12,181 bases of DNA, taken from NCBI GenBank assembly GCA_004356215.1, contig SMXR01000093.1, forward strand, positions 1-12,181, in the 5' to 3' direction. The notes beneath the pieces are model-generated. The model had not been told where the DNA came from and searched no databases. It saw only the letters and a program-made list of their open reading frames with translations. Position 1 is the stretch's first letter. Every line of letters begins with the position of its first letter. A program made the translations under genes and the position numbers. This stretch comes from Alphaproteobacteria bacterium. GTDB lineage: Bacteria > Pseudomonadota > Alphaproteobacteria > Sphingomonadales > SMXR01. Shown here piece after piece: positions 6,684-12,181 of this stretch.

Positions 6684-9431
6684 ATGACCCCTTGCCATCG
6701 TTCTTTTGAGGCCGCGACAATTAGCAAAAATTCAAATTTCAGGACAGCGCTCCTGGCGGGAACGGCCCTGGTCGGCATCGGGCTTTTCCCGAGCATGCCG
6801 CACTCTGCAACAATCAGCTATACCAACGGCGAGGACGATACCACGGATTATATCCTGACCGAGGACTCTACCTTTGAGACCGAGGTCGGGGGCAGCATTA
6901 CCGCAACCCAATCGGGCGGCCTTGACCTAAGCGGTTTTGCCGCGACGCTAACCGCCACCGCGGCCACCGATGTCCTGAACTTTTCCGGTGTAATTTCAGG
7001 GACCGGGTCGCTCACCCTTAACGGATCGGGAACGATTATCCTTTCCGGTACCAACATTTTTAGTGGGCCCACTACCCTTGCCGGCGGGACGTTACAGCTG
7101 GACACCACCTTTGGGTTGGGTGGTGTCCTTACCTTCATGGGGTCGGGCAGTGAGGTTCTGGCAATTAACAACGCTATTACCCTTGTCAATTCCATCGATT
7201 TACAAACATCCGGCACCATTGCAACAATTTCCGGGGGGATCGAGGTTTCGTCGTTGATCGGAAGTATTTCCGGGTCGGGCACGACGCTTACAGTCAATAC
7301 CATAGATGCCGATGACATCCTTTTGTTTTCAGGCATTCTTTCCGGGTCACTCAGCCTGGTCAAAACCGGCTCCGGGGCTTTGATCCTCAACAATGTTAAC
7401 ACCTATTCAGGAGGCACTACCATTTTAAGCGGGACATTGAGTTTAAATGCCCCCGGAACCATTGGTACTGGCAGTCTCACGATTGCCGGGACGGCCAGTA
7501 AACTTTTGGCCCTGGATGGTGGGTTGGATATTACCAACGATATTAACTTGCAGGCTTCCGTTACGATCTCGACGTTTACCAGTTCTTTCCAGATAAATAC
7601 CATTTCAGGCGATATTATCGGGACAGGTACAAATACCCTGACGTTTAATATGTTTAGTGGTTTGGATATTACAACGGTGTCTGGGATTATTTCGGGCACA
7701 AATACCAGCCTGGCCAAGATTGGCGACGGGACTTTAATTTTGTCGGGAACCAATACCTACAGCGGGTCAACCACCATCACCGAAGGGACCCTTTTGAATG
7801 ATGGAACTTTAACTTCTAACATAAGTATTGGCGTTGATGGCCTTTTTGGTGGCACCGGCATGACAATCGGCACGCTTACGGTGGACGGAACATTGGCACC
7901 GGGGTTGTTCCTTGACACCACAACCGGCACCCCAACTGTCACCACAACTGGCACCTTAACTGTAACCGGAACGGTGACTTTTAATGCCGGGTCAACATTC
8001 CTGGTTGGGGTCGACGCCAGCGGGAATAGTGGTCTTTTGGATGTCATCGGGGCGATAGATATTCAGGGCGGCACCCTTTCGGTTGCCCCGGAGGAGGTTA
8101 ACTTCGGCCTGCAATTAACTTACACCATTGCCAGCGCCACCGGCGGTATAACCGGTGCTTTTGATGAGGTCACTTCTACTTTGAATTTCCTGGCGCCTTC
8201 GTACGAGATTGTCGGCAACGATATAATTTTGACGCTTGATTTAATTGGGCTGACACCCCTGGCCGAAACCTCTAACCAGATAGCCATCGCCGGGCAAATC
8301 GATTCATTATTACAAGACAACCCATCACAGGATTTGTTGGATGTTGTCGCCGGGGTCCTGGAGGATTTTACCTCGGCCCCCCAAAGCCTCGACCAAATGA
8401 CAGGCGAAGGATTTGGGACCTTGAGCACATCGGCACTGGCCAGCACCAACCTGCGCCTGCAGGCGGTAAACAATCATCTTAACGAGGCGCGGCTGTGCCA
8501 CAACGCCCATACAATCCGGGGTTATAGAGAAACCTGTGATATTGGCGGGGTCACTTCAGTATCACTTCCCAGCGACGGCGGTCCCAATAGTGTTGAAAAG
8601 GCCCATTGGGGCAATGGCATAGTCTGGTTACAGGCCTATGGCGGCCGGGCAACACTGTCGGCCGGTGGCAGTTTTAATGTGATCGGCCTTGATCTTGGTT
8701 ATGACCGCTGGGTTTCCAGTAATATTTTAGTGGGTATTTCCGCCGGGTTTAGCCGCGACCAGGAAAAGGGGTTTGCCTCCTTGACCTCGGCCGAAGGTGA
8801 ATTTTTGCAGTTCGGGGCTCATACCTCGATTACTTTTAGCGCATTTTATTTTAACGGCCTGGCCACCTATAGTTTCGGGGAATATACCACCCGGCGCCAC
8901 ATTGCGTTCGGAGACATCAACCGCACCGCCACTGGCACTTTTGATGCCAGCACCTTCACCGGGTATGCCGAATTGGGAATGGATGCTCAAAACGACACCG
9001 TGACTTTTCAACCGTTTTTGTCTTTGCAATACACCGATATTTCCCGGGATGGTTTTACCGAAACCGGTGCGGATTCGATAAATTTAACAGTGGCCTCGGA
9101 GGGGGTTACGTCAACCCAGGCTGCGGTTGGGTTGCGGATGAGCACGCTTTGGGATGGCGGTAGCAAGGTAACGCTAAAACCCGAGCTCCGGGCAAGATTT
9201 ATTTATGAATTCGGCAACGCCGCAGACCTCAGGACATCGTCGGTTAATATACCCGGGGCAACCGCCTCGACCATCACAAGTGTTGCGGGGTACGACAGTG
9301 CCTTTTTGGTCGGCATGGGGTTAGATATTTCCGATGGTGCTGATTTGCACATTGTTATTGATATCGATTATCTCAGCTCCAATGAGTTCGACATGTGGTC
9401 GGGCACCGGGCGGATAATCTGGGGCTTCTAG
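6684..9431 (+). CDS. Autotransporter 2: shorter tandem paralogue with PATR repeats and C-terminal barrel
   Basis: The 915-residue product is a paralogue of the preceding autotransporter. The leader is nearly the same: HRSFEA near the start, then LLAGTALVGIGLFPSMP, with cleavage near the following SA. So is the first mature segment (YTNGEDDT, VGGSIT, QSGGLDLSGFAA). The passenger has only three PATR motifs (NIFSGPTTL, NTYSGGTTI, NTYSGSTTI at codons 7053, 7398 and 7752), spaced 115 and 118 residues apart, so it is built of two long modules rather than many short ones. The linker LDQMTGEGFGTLS is the counterpart of that in autotransporter 1. The barrel runs from about 645 to 915, starts IVWLQAYGG and ends IIWGF. 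Unlike its paralogue it has Cys605 and Cys618 just before the barrel, in RLCHNAHTIRGYRETCD. The ribosome binding site GGAGGAAGG sets the ATG at 6684. A strong terminator follows. Function is probably a surface adhesin or variant antigen; no enzymatic motif is seen. Confidence 0.93.
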   Translation: MTPCHRSFEAATISKNSNFRTALLAGTALVGIGLFPSMPHSATISYTNGEDDTTDYILTEDSTFETEVGGSITATQSGGLDLSGFAATLTATAATDVLNFSGVISGTGSLTLNGSGTIILSGTNIFSGPTTLAGGTLQLDTTFGLGGVLTFMGSGSEVLAINNAITLVNSIDLQTSGTIATISGGIEVSSLIGSISGSGTTLTVNTIDADDILLFSGILSGSLSLVKTGSGALILNNVNTYSGGTTILSGTLSLNAPGTIGTGSLTIAGTASKLLALDGGLDITNDINLQASVTISTFTSSFQINTISGDIIGTGTNTLTFNMFSGLDITTVSGIISGTNTSLAKIGDGTLILSGTNTYSGSTTITEGTLLNDGTLTSNISIGVDGLFGGTGMTIGTLTVDGTLAPGLFLDTTTGTPTVTTTGTLTVTGTVTFNAGSTFLVGVDASGNSGLLDVIGAIDIQGGTLSVAPEEVNFGLQLTYTIASATGGITGAFDEVTSTLNFLAPSYEIVGNDIILTLDLIGLTPLAETSNQIAIAGQIDSLLQDNPSQDLLDVVAGVLEDFTSAPQSLDQMTGEGFGTLSTSALASTNLRLQAVNNHLNEARLCHNAHTIRGYRETCDIGGVTSVSLPSDGGPNSVEKAHWGNGIVWLQAYGGRATLSAGGSFNVIGLDLGYDRWVSSNILVGISAGFSRDQEKGFASLTSAEGEFLQFGAHTSITFSAFYFNGLATYSFGEYTTRRHIAFGDINRTATGTFDASTFTGYAELGMDAQNDTVTFQPFLSLQYTDISRDGFTETGADSINLTVASEGVTSTQAAVGLRMSTLWDGGSKVTLKPELRARFIYEFGNAADLRTSSVNIPGATASTITSVAGYDSAFLVGMGLDISDGADLHIVIDIDYLSSNEFDMWSGTGRIIWGF
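7053..7751 (+). repeat. Two consecutive diverged passenger modules of autotransporter 2 (345 and 354 bp)
   Basis: Module A is 7053-7397 and module B is 7398-7751, each running from one NxxSGxTT motif to the next. Shared landmarks are GTLQL/GTLSL, then a segment with LA and N-D/S-I-N/D-LQ, then a threonine-rich strand, then SLVKTGSG / SLAKIGDG before the next LIL. The DNA has diverged strongly, so this is an old duplication. The 375-bp module inside autotransporter 1 (about 4267-4641) belongs to the same type. Confidence 0.7.
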
Positions 9432-9454
9432 GAAACCAGTTTTTATAAATTTTT

Positions 9455-9491
9455 AAAAGGGTTGAGAAGTCTCAGCCCTTTTTATTTTTTT
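9455..9491. terminator. Strong intrinsic terminator, probably bidirectional
   Basis: AAAAGGGTTGAG (9455-9466) pairs with CTCAGCCCTTTT (9471-9482), with one G-T wobble, giving a 12-bp stem with the tetraloop AAGT. It is followed by a T-tract to 9491. On the opposite strand the stem is followed by a stretch rich in T (TTTTAAAAATTT). It can therefore end both autotransporter 2 and the convergent DUF4242 gene, whose stop is at 9500. Confidence 0.93.
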
Positions 9492-9499
9492 GCAGGGGT

Positions 9500-9775
9500 T
9501 TAGCCCCGGGCCGTGGTCGGGTCAATGATGCCCTTAATCTCGGTAATGATGGTGGCGGGAAAACCGCTCAACTCGGAATGCTTGCGGATTATTTCCTCAT
9601 CCTTGGCGAGATAAACACAAAAGGTTTTATCCTCGGCAACGTAGCTTTGAACCCACTGGATATCCTTGCCCAGCTCTGCCAGCGCGGCATTGGACGTCTT
9701 GGCCGCACCCTTCAGGTCGTCCTCGGAGGCTTCCCCGATTTTAGGCAAATCCCGCTCGATAATAAATTTTTTCAT
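9500..9775 (-). CDS. DUF4242 (SCO4226-like) small protein
   Basis: The 91-residue protein starts MKKFIIERDLP at 9775 on the minus strand. Longer readings up to 9943 lack a ribosome binding site and family similarity, whereas AGGAGGGG stands 2 bases before this ATG. The family signature is present: an N-terminal F-I-I-E-R-D-L-P strand, IQWVQSYVAEDKTFCVY (39-55), an acidic pair and His66 in EEIIRKHSELSGFPA, and the C-terminal IIDPTTA. The fold of this family is a small ferredoxin-like alpha/beta barrel, and one Streptomyces member, SCO4226, has been described as nickel-binding. Whether this protein binds a metal is not known; Cys53 and His66 are candidates only by inspection. There is no signal peptide, so it is probably cytosolic. 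Its ribosome binding site lies inside a predicted RNA hairpin, listed separately. Confidence 0.85.
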   Translation of the reverse strand: MKKFIIERDLPKIGEASEDDLKGAAKTSNAALAELGKDIQWVQSYVAEDKTFCVYLAKDEEIIRKHSELSGFPATIITEIKGIIDPTTARG

Positions 9776-9777
9776 AA

Positions 9778-9798
9778 CCCCTCCTTTAAATGGAGGGG
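9778..9798 (-). promoter_or_regulatory. Hairpin covering the ribosome binding site of the DUF4242 gene
   Basis: On the minus strand the leader reads CCCCTCC, ATTTAAA, GGAGGGG, then TT and the ATG. The 7-bp arms (9792-9798 and 9778-9784 in plus coordinates) are perfectly complementary with six G-C pairs, and the 3' arm is the ribosome binding site itself. In the transcript the ribosome binding site would be paired with an upstream anti-sequence. This would lower translation until the hairpin is opened by heat, a protein, another RNA or a translating ribosome. Confidence 0.6.
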
Positions 9799-9872
9799 CA
9801 GTATGCACGAATGCCGGGACAAGGTGAAGTCCGGGCTTGTTATCCTTTTCTTTCAGGACTAAGAGAACGGCC

Positions 9873-10040
9873 ATGAAAACTTCAGACAAGATCGCCGCGG
9901 TTCTTCTGTGGCCCGGCAACAAAGTCTGCGACCTAATAGGCATAAAAGGCGACGACCATCGCCTGATCCTGCGGCTCTGGGTAAACTTGATAGTTTACAG
10001 CATTGTTTCCTTAAGCTTGGCGCTGCTTTTGGTCGACTGA
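9873..10040 (+). CDS. Small single-span membrane protein, unrecognised
   Basis: This is a 55-residue open frame starting MKTSDKIAAV, with a moderate ribosome binding site (AAGAGAAC) about 5 bases before the ATG. Residues 1-34 are mixed and charged (GIKGDDHR at 23-30) and residues 35-54 (LWVNLIVYSIVSLSLALLLV) form one transmembrane helix at the C-terminus. It diverges from the DUF4242 gene, with 97 bp between the two starts, and ends 65 bp before the tRNA gene. A longer reading from TTG at 9837 has no ribosome binding site. I do not recognise the family. Support comes from the clean start context and the amphipathic-then-hydrophobic layout; a chance open frame cannot be excluded. Confidence 0.5.
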   Translation: MKTSDKIAAVLLWPGNKVCDLIGIKGDDHRLILRLWVNLIVYSIVSLSLALLLVD

Positions 10041-10069
10041 ATTCTCCTCTGATCTTTTTATTCCACTTG

Positions 10070-10098
10070 TTGACAGCCGCTTAAGGGGAGGGTATCTC
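10070..10098 (+). promoter_or_regulatory. Sigma-70 promoter for tRNA-Ser
   Basis: A perfect -35 hexamer TTGACA (10070-10075) is followed by a 17-base spacer and TATCTC (10093-10098) as the -10. Transcription would start around 10105, essentially at the mature 5' end of the tRNA at 10106, so the 5' leader would be nearly absent. Confidence 0.65.
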
Positions 10099-10105
10099 CG
10101 TCCGT

Positions 10106-10195
10106 GGAGAGGTGGCCGAGTGGCTGAAGGCGCTCCCCTGCTAAGGGAGTAAGGGTTAACGCCCTTCGTGGGTTCGAATCCCATCCTCTCCGCCA
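10106..10195 (+). tRNA. tRNA-Ser (anticodon GCU)
   Basis: The 90-base gene folds as a class II tRNA. The acceptor arm GGAGAGG (10106-10112) pairs with CCTCTCC (10185-10191), with discriminator G10192 and an encoded CCA at 10193-10195. The anticodon loop CTGCTAA has the anticodon GCT at 10140-10142, which reads AGC and AGU serine codons. A long variable arm (around GGGTTAACGCCC) and the T loop GGTTCGAATCC are present, as expected for tRNA-Ser. Confidence 0.97.
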
Positions 10196-10517
10196 CTTAT
10201 CCTAGATAACTATTTGATATTATTAGATATTAAGTTTTAAACTACTCATTCGTCCACAAATTAGTCCACATTTAAAACACCAATAAACCGACCCTTTGGG
10301 GTGGTCCGGGTAAATGACCTGCTTTCCCCCGTGTGGCGTACTGCGCAGGAAATATTTACTAAGCCACCCTAAAACACAGAAAATATAAAATAAGTAAGGG
10401 TCAAGCTATGTAAGAGTCCGCTATTAGCCATTAGCGGACCTTCGGGAGTGGTCATTCGAACTAAATTTAACTTCCCGGCTGTACTATGTTGCGAATTTTA
10501 CGTATTTTGTAGCCGAC
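10196..10517. other. AT-rich non-coding gap after tRNA-Ser with short repeats
   Basis: No credible gene lies in this 322-bp stretch. It is clearly AT-richer than its surroundings, especially 10200-10260 and 10375-10400. It contains GATATTA twice at a 10-bp spacing (10216-10222 and 10226-10232) and GTCCACA twice at a 12-bp spacing (10252-10258 and 10264-10270). A GC-rich palindrome lies at 10416-10439. This resembles DNA left by integration at a tRNA 3' end, but no integrase gene and no second copy of the tRNA end are in the window. The last part must hold the promoter of the DUF418 gene, but no clear -35/-10 pair could be assigned. Confidence 0.6.
10416..10439. repeat. Palindrome with 8-bp GC-rich arms (possible dispersed intergenic repeat)
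   Basis: GTCCGCTA (10416-10423) and TAGCGGAC (10432-10439) are perfect inverted repeats around the 8-base loop TTAGCCAT. No T-tract follows, so it is not a typical terminator. Palindromes with GTCCGCT/AGCGGAC arms are, as I recall, frequent in intergenic DNA of some proteobacteria. Only one copy is visible here, so its repeat nature is an inference. Confidence 0.55.
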
Positions 10518-11750
10518 ATGAATCCGATTTTATCGCATGAACGTGTTCATCTTCTCGATGTCCTTCGCGGGCTCGCGATATTCGGGATGTTTACTGTAAA
10601 CATGACTGTTGACAGCTTTTGGGCAGACACCTATCGCACCTCGGAGTTGGCATCGCTTGATTTCATTGCACTTGTTTTAGTCGATCTGTTTGCCAAAGGA
10701 AAATTTATCACGATTTTTTCGTTCCTGTTTGGCATAGGTTTTTTCGTTCAGATGGAACGAGCCAGTGCACGCGGCGTCAATGCGACAGCGTTCTACATCC
10801 GTAGATCAACCGGCCTATTGATCATTGGTGTATTGGGATTGGCTTTTACTCTTAATTCGTGGATACTGGTCGACTATGCAATTTTTGGTCTGGGGTTGCT
10901 TTTGTTTCTCAACCGGTCGCCGCGAACGATTTTGATGGCAGGTATCGCATTAATTTTGCTGGCCAATATATTCGGCTGGATTATTCCGGACTATCTCGAA
11001 CAATTGGAAAACCCGGCGCTGGTTGTCGAACAAACCGCACCGGAGGGCGCTCAACCAACCTCGCCGACGGAAATGTCTGAGGACGCGGTACTGCGGGAGG
11101 GCGATTTTCTGCAGATATCGTCTTATGGGCTGCTTCACCTTTGGGAGGCATTCACCGACTGGCGCTACTATGCCAGTGAGTTGCGTCTTCTGGGAATCAT
11201 GTTGCTCGGTCTTTATGTCGCCCGCCTGGGCGCCGTTTGGGACTCCGATGTCCGCAGGGTTCTGGCCAGGAAGGCTCTGCCATGGTTGATAGCCATAGGC
11301 TTTAGCGGGTGTCTGGTCTGGGTAGTAATGGCGGACTTTGGCGTCGGCGACAAGACATCGGCGGTTTACCTGATCCTCCCCAAGATAGCGGCCTGGCCAA
11401 TTGGTATGCCTATGCTGGGTCTCGGTTACGCGGTGGCAATTGCTTTGCTTATCGAACGTGAAAAATGGCGAAAATGGCTAATGCCAATGGCAGCCGTCGG
11501 TCGTATGGCGTTAACCAATTACTTATTTACGGCATTGATTGCTGCGTTTATCGGATTCTCATGGGGGCTGGGTTTGTATGGAAAAATATCGGTATCGCAG
11601 AGTCTGCTGCTGGTGCTAATTATTTTTCCAATTCAGGTGTTGGCAAGTCGCTGGTGGATGGCGCGATACGTTTTTGGACCCGCCGAGTGGCTGTGGCGAT
11701 CGTTCACCTATGGAAAGCTGCAGCCGATGTATCGGACAGATGTGAGGTGA
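10518..11750 (+). CDS. DUF418 family multi-pass inner-membrane protein
   Basis: The 410-residue protein has the hallmark N-terminus of the DUF418 (YeiB-like) family: RVHLLDVLRGLAIFGMFTVN at 9-28. It continues with GKFITIFSFLFGIGF at 61-75. Hydrophobic segments indicate roughly eight to ten transmembrane helices, with one hydrophilic loop at about 157-200 (rich in Glu, Pro and Thr). The C-terminal DUF418 domain includes VGRMALTNYLFTALIA (327-342) and ends with FGPAEWLWRSFTYG (386-399) and LQPMYR. The biochemical role of this family is not established; it is usually described as a possible transporter or acyl-transferase-like membrane protein. The ATG at 10518 fits the family start, although no good ribosome binding site precedes it (TTGTAGCCGAC). 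The next in-frame Met (24) would cut the conserved motif. It is probably monocistronic: the next gene is convergent. Confidence 0.88.
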   Translation: MNPILSHERVHLLDVLRGLAIFGMFTVNMTVDSFWADTYRTSELASLDFIALVLVDLFAKGKFITIFSFLFGIGFFVQMERASARGVNATAFYIRRSTGLLIIGVLGLAFTLNSWILVDYAIFGLGLLLFLNRSPRTILMAGIALILLANIFGWIIPDYLEQLENPALVVEQTAPEGAQPTSPTEMSEDAVLREGDFLQISSYGLLHLWEAFTDWRYYASELRLLGIMLLGLYVARLGAVWDSDVRRVLARKALPWLIAIGFSGCLVWVVMADFGVGDKTSAVYLILPKIAAWPIGMPMLGLGYAVAIALLIEREKWRKWLMPMAAVGRMALTNYLFTALIAAFIGFSWGLGLYGKISVSQSLLLVLIIFPIQVLASRWWMARYVFGPAEWLWRSFTYGKLQPMYRTDVR

Positions 11751-11844
11751 CAGCCCGCTTTTAGCCAAAAGGGGAAATTGAAACGGGTGTCAAGTCCCCC
11801 GGCATTCCTTAAATTGTCCAACATGCGCTGATGGGATGGACTTC

Positions 11845-12181
11845 TTATTCATCAAGCAGCCCGGAGAGCCAATGCATCACATTCAGGCAAAATTGAGCAT
11901 TCTGCGGTGCGCGATGTGCATTGATACCCTCGGGTATGAGCGGAGCGTCTATTTCGCCATCCATGTCATCAAATTGCGCCGTACACATCGCCGCCTCTCC
12001 GAGGATTGCGACACGCCCCTGATCCAGTATTCGCGTGGCTCCTTGTAGCCAGCCCGCGGCCGAGAAACGCGAAGCGTCCCCGTTTTCGGTATCTTCGAAA
12101 TTGAAGGCCAAGGGAGCTATGGATACTGCATTAGGTCCAAATACCATGACCGGTTCCCAGTCATCGGAAGCTAGAAAGGCG
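11845..12181 (-). CDS. C-terminal part of an uncharacterised protein, runs off the right edge
   Basis: The minus-strand frame is open from the window edge to a TAA at 11845-11847, giving at least 111 residues. The ATG at 12147 is probably internal, because the frame continues upstream of it (AFLASDDWEPV) without a stop. Recognisable segments are GRVAILGEAAMCTAQ and, near the end, PQNAQFCLNVMHWLSGLLDE. I associate this combination with the last part of uncharacterised proteins that resemble glutamine-amidotransferase-like/DUF4350 folds (a V-x-x-x-GEA-x-M strand turn and an N-x-QF-x-x-N-x-x-x-WL helix). The assignment is tentative. No signal or membrane segment is visible in this part. It converges with the DUF418 gene over a 94-bp gap in which I see no convincing terminator. 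Confidence 0.6.
   Translation of the reverse strand, partial: AFLASDDWEPVMVFGPNAVSIAPLAFNFEDTENGDASRFSAAGWLQGATRILDQGRVAILGEAAMCTAQFDDMDGEIDAPLIPEGINAHRAPQNAQFCLNVMHWLSGLLDE

Noticed and set aside
9500..9943. Longer start (at 9943) for the DUF4242 protein
   Set aside because: The extra 56 residues show no family similarity and no ribosome binding site, and they overlap the start of the divergent small gene. The ATG at 9775 has AGGAGGGG at the right distance.
10011..10196. Minus-strand frame across the tRNA gene with the peptide MAERMGFEPTKGVNPYSLS
   Set aside because: This is the familiar spurious translation of the antisense of a tRNA-Ser gene and not a protein.
11751..11844. Possible intrinsic terminator between the DUF418 gene and the convergent partial gene
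   Set aside because: Only a 5-bp stem (CTTTT/AAAAG) is seen, without a T-tract on either strand. This is too weak to call.
11836..12048. 70-residue plus-strand frame near the right edge
   Set aside because: It overlaps the longer minus-strand frame that shows conserved-looking motifs and stays open to the window edge. No ribosome binding site was seen.

Overview
The window looks like a chromosomal segment of a Gram-negative proteobacterium, possibly an alphaproteobacterium. The case rests on three outer-membrane beta-barrel proteins ending in an aromatic residue, a Nu-class (YfcG-type) glutathione transferase, a DUF418 membrane protein, and a tRNA-Ser with encoded CCA. Base composition is moderately GC-rich, apart from an AT-rich stretch after the tRNA. 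The class-level placement is an inference.

Layout, left to right. (i) 2-661 is the C-terminal two thirds of an LpxR-type lipid A 3'-O-deacylase. Its stop codon touches the ribosome binding site of a YfcG-like glutathione transferase/disulfide reductase (673-1371), so the two are probably co-transcribed. (ii) 1559-6553 and 6684-9431 are two tandem paralogous type V (classical) autotransporters of 1664 and 915 residues. They share a long leader, the first segment of the passenger, passengers made of autotransporter-associated beta-strand (PATR) repeats, and a C-terminal barrel. A strong bidirectional terminator follows at 9455-9491. (iii) On the minus strand a 91-residue DUF4242 protein (9500-9775) is preceded by a hairpin that would cover its ribosome binding site. 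A divergent 55-residue single-span membrane protein (9873-10040) is a plausible small gene. (iv) tRNA-Ser(GCU) at 10106-10195 has a good promoter. It is followed by about 320 bp of AT-rich non-coding DNA with short phased repeats and a GC-rich palindrome, which could be an integration scar or a dispersed-repeat site. (v) 10518-11750 is a DUF418-family multi-pass membrane protein. It converges on an incomplete minus-strand ORF that runs off the right edge.

The most interesting part is the passenger of the first autotransporter, which preserves a readable record of modular DNA rearrangement. It contains a 447/450-bp tandem duplication whose 148-bp core differs at only 3 positions. Each unit ends in an in-frame 15-bp minisatellite, with 4 and 3 copies. 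A second block recurs at an offset of 1104 bp and is then interrupted by an extra 375-bp (125-residue) module. The module is bounded by the recurring GTLILSG motif and resembles modules of the neighbouring autotransporter. This suggests a surface protein that changes length and sequence by recombination between repeats and by exchange with its tandem paralogue. No clearly new enzymatic or defence system is visible. The unexpected signals are this surface-variation architecture and the putative translational hairpin.
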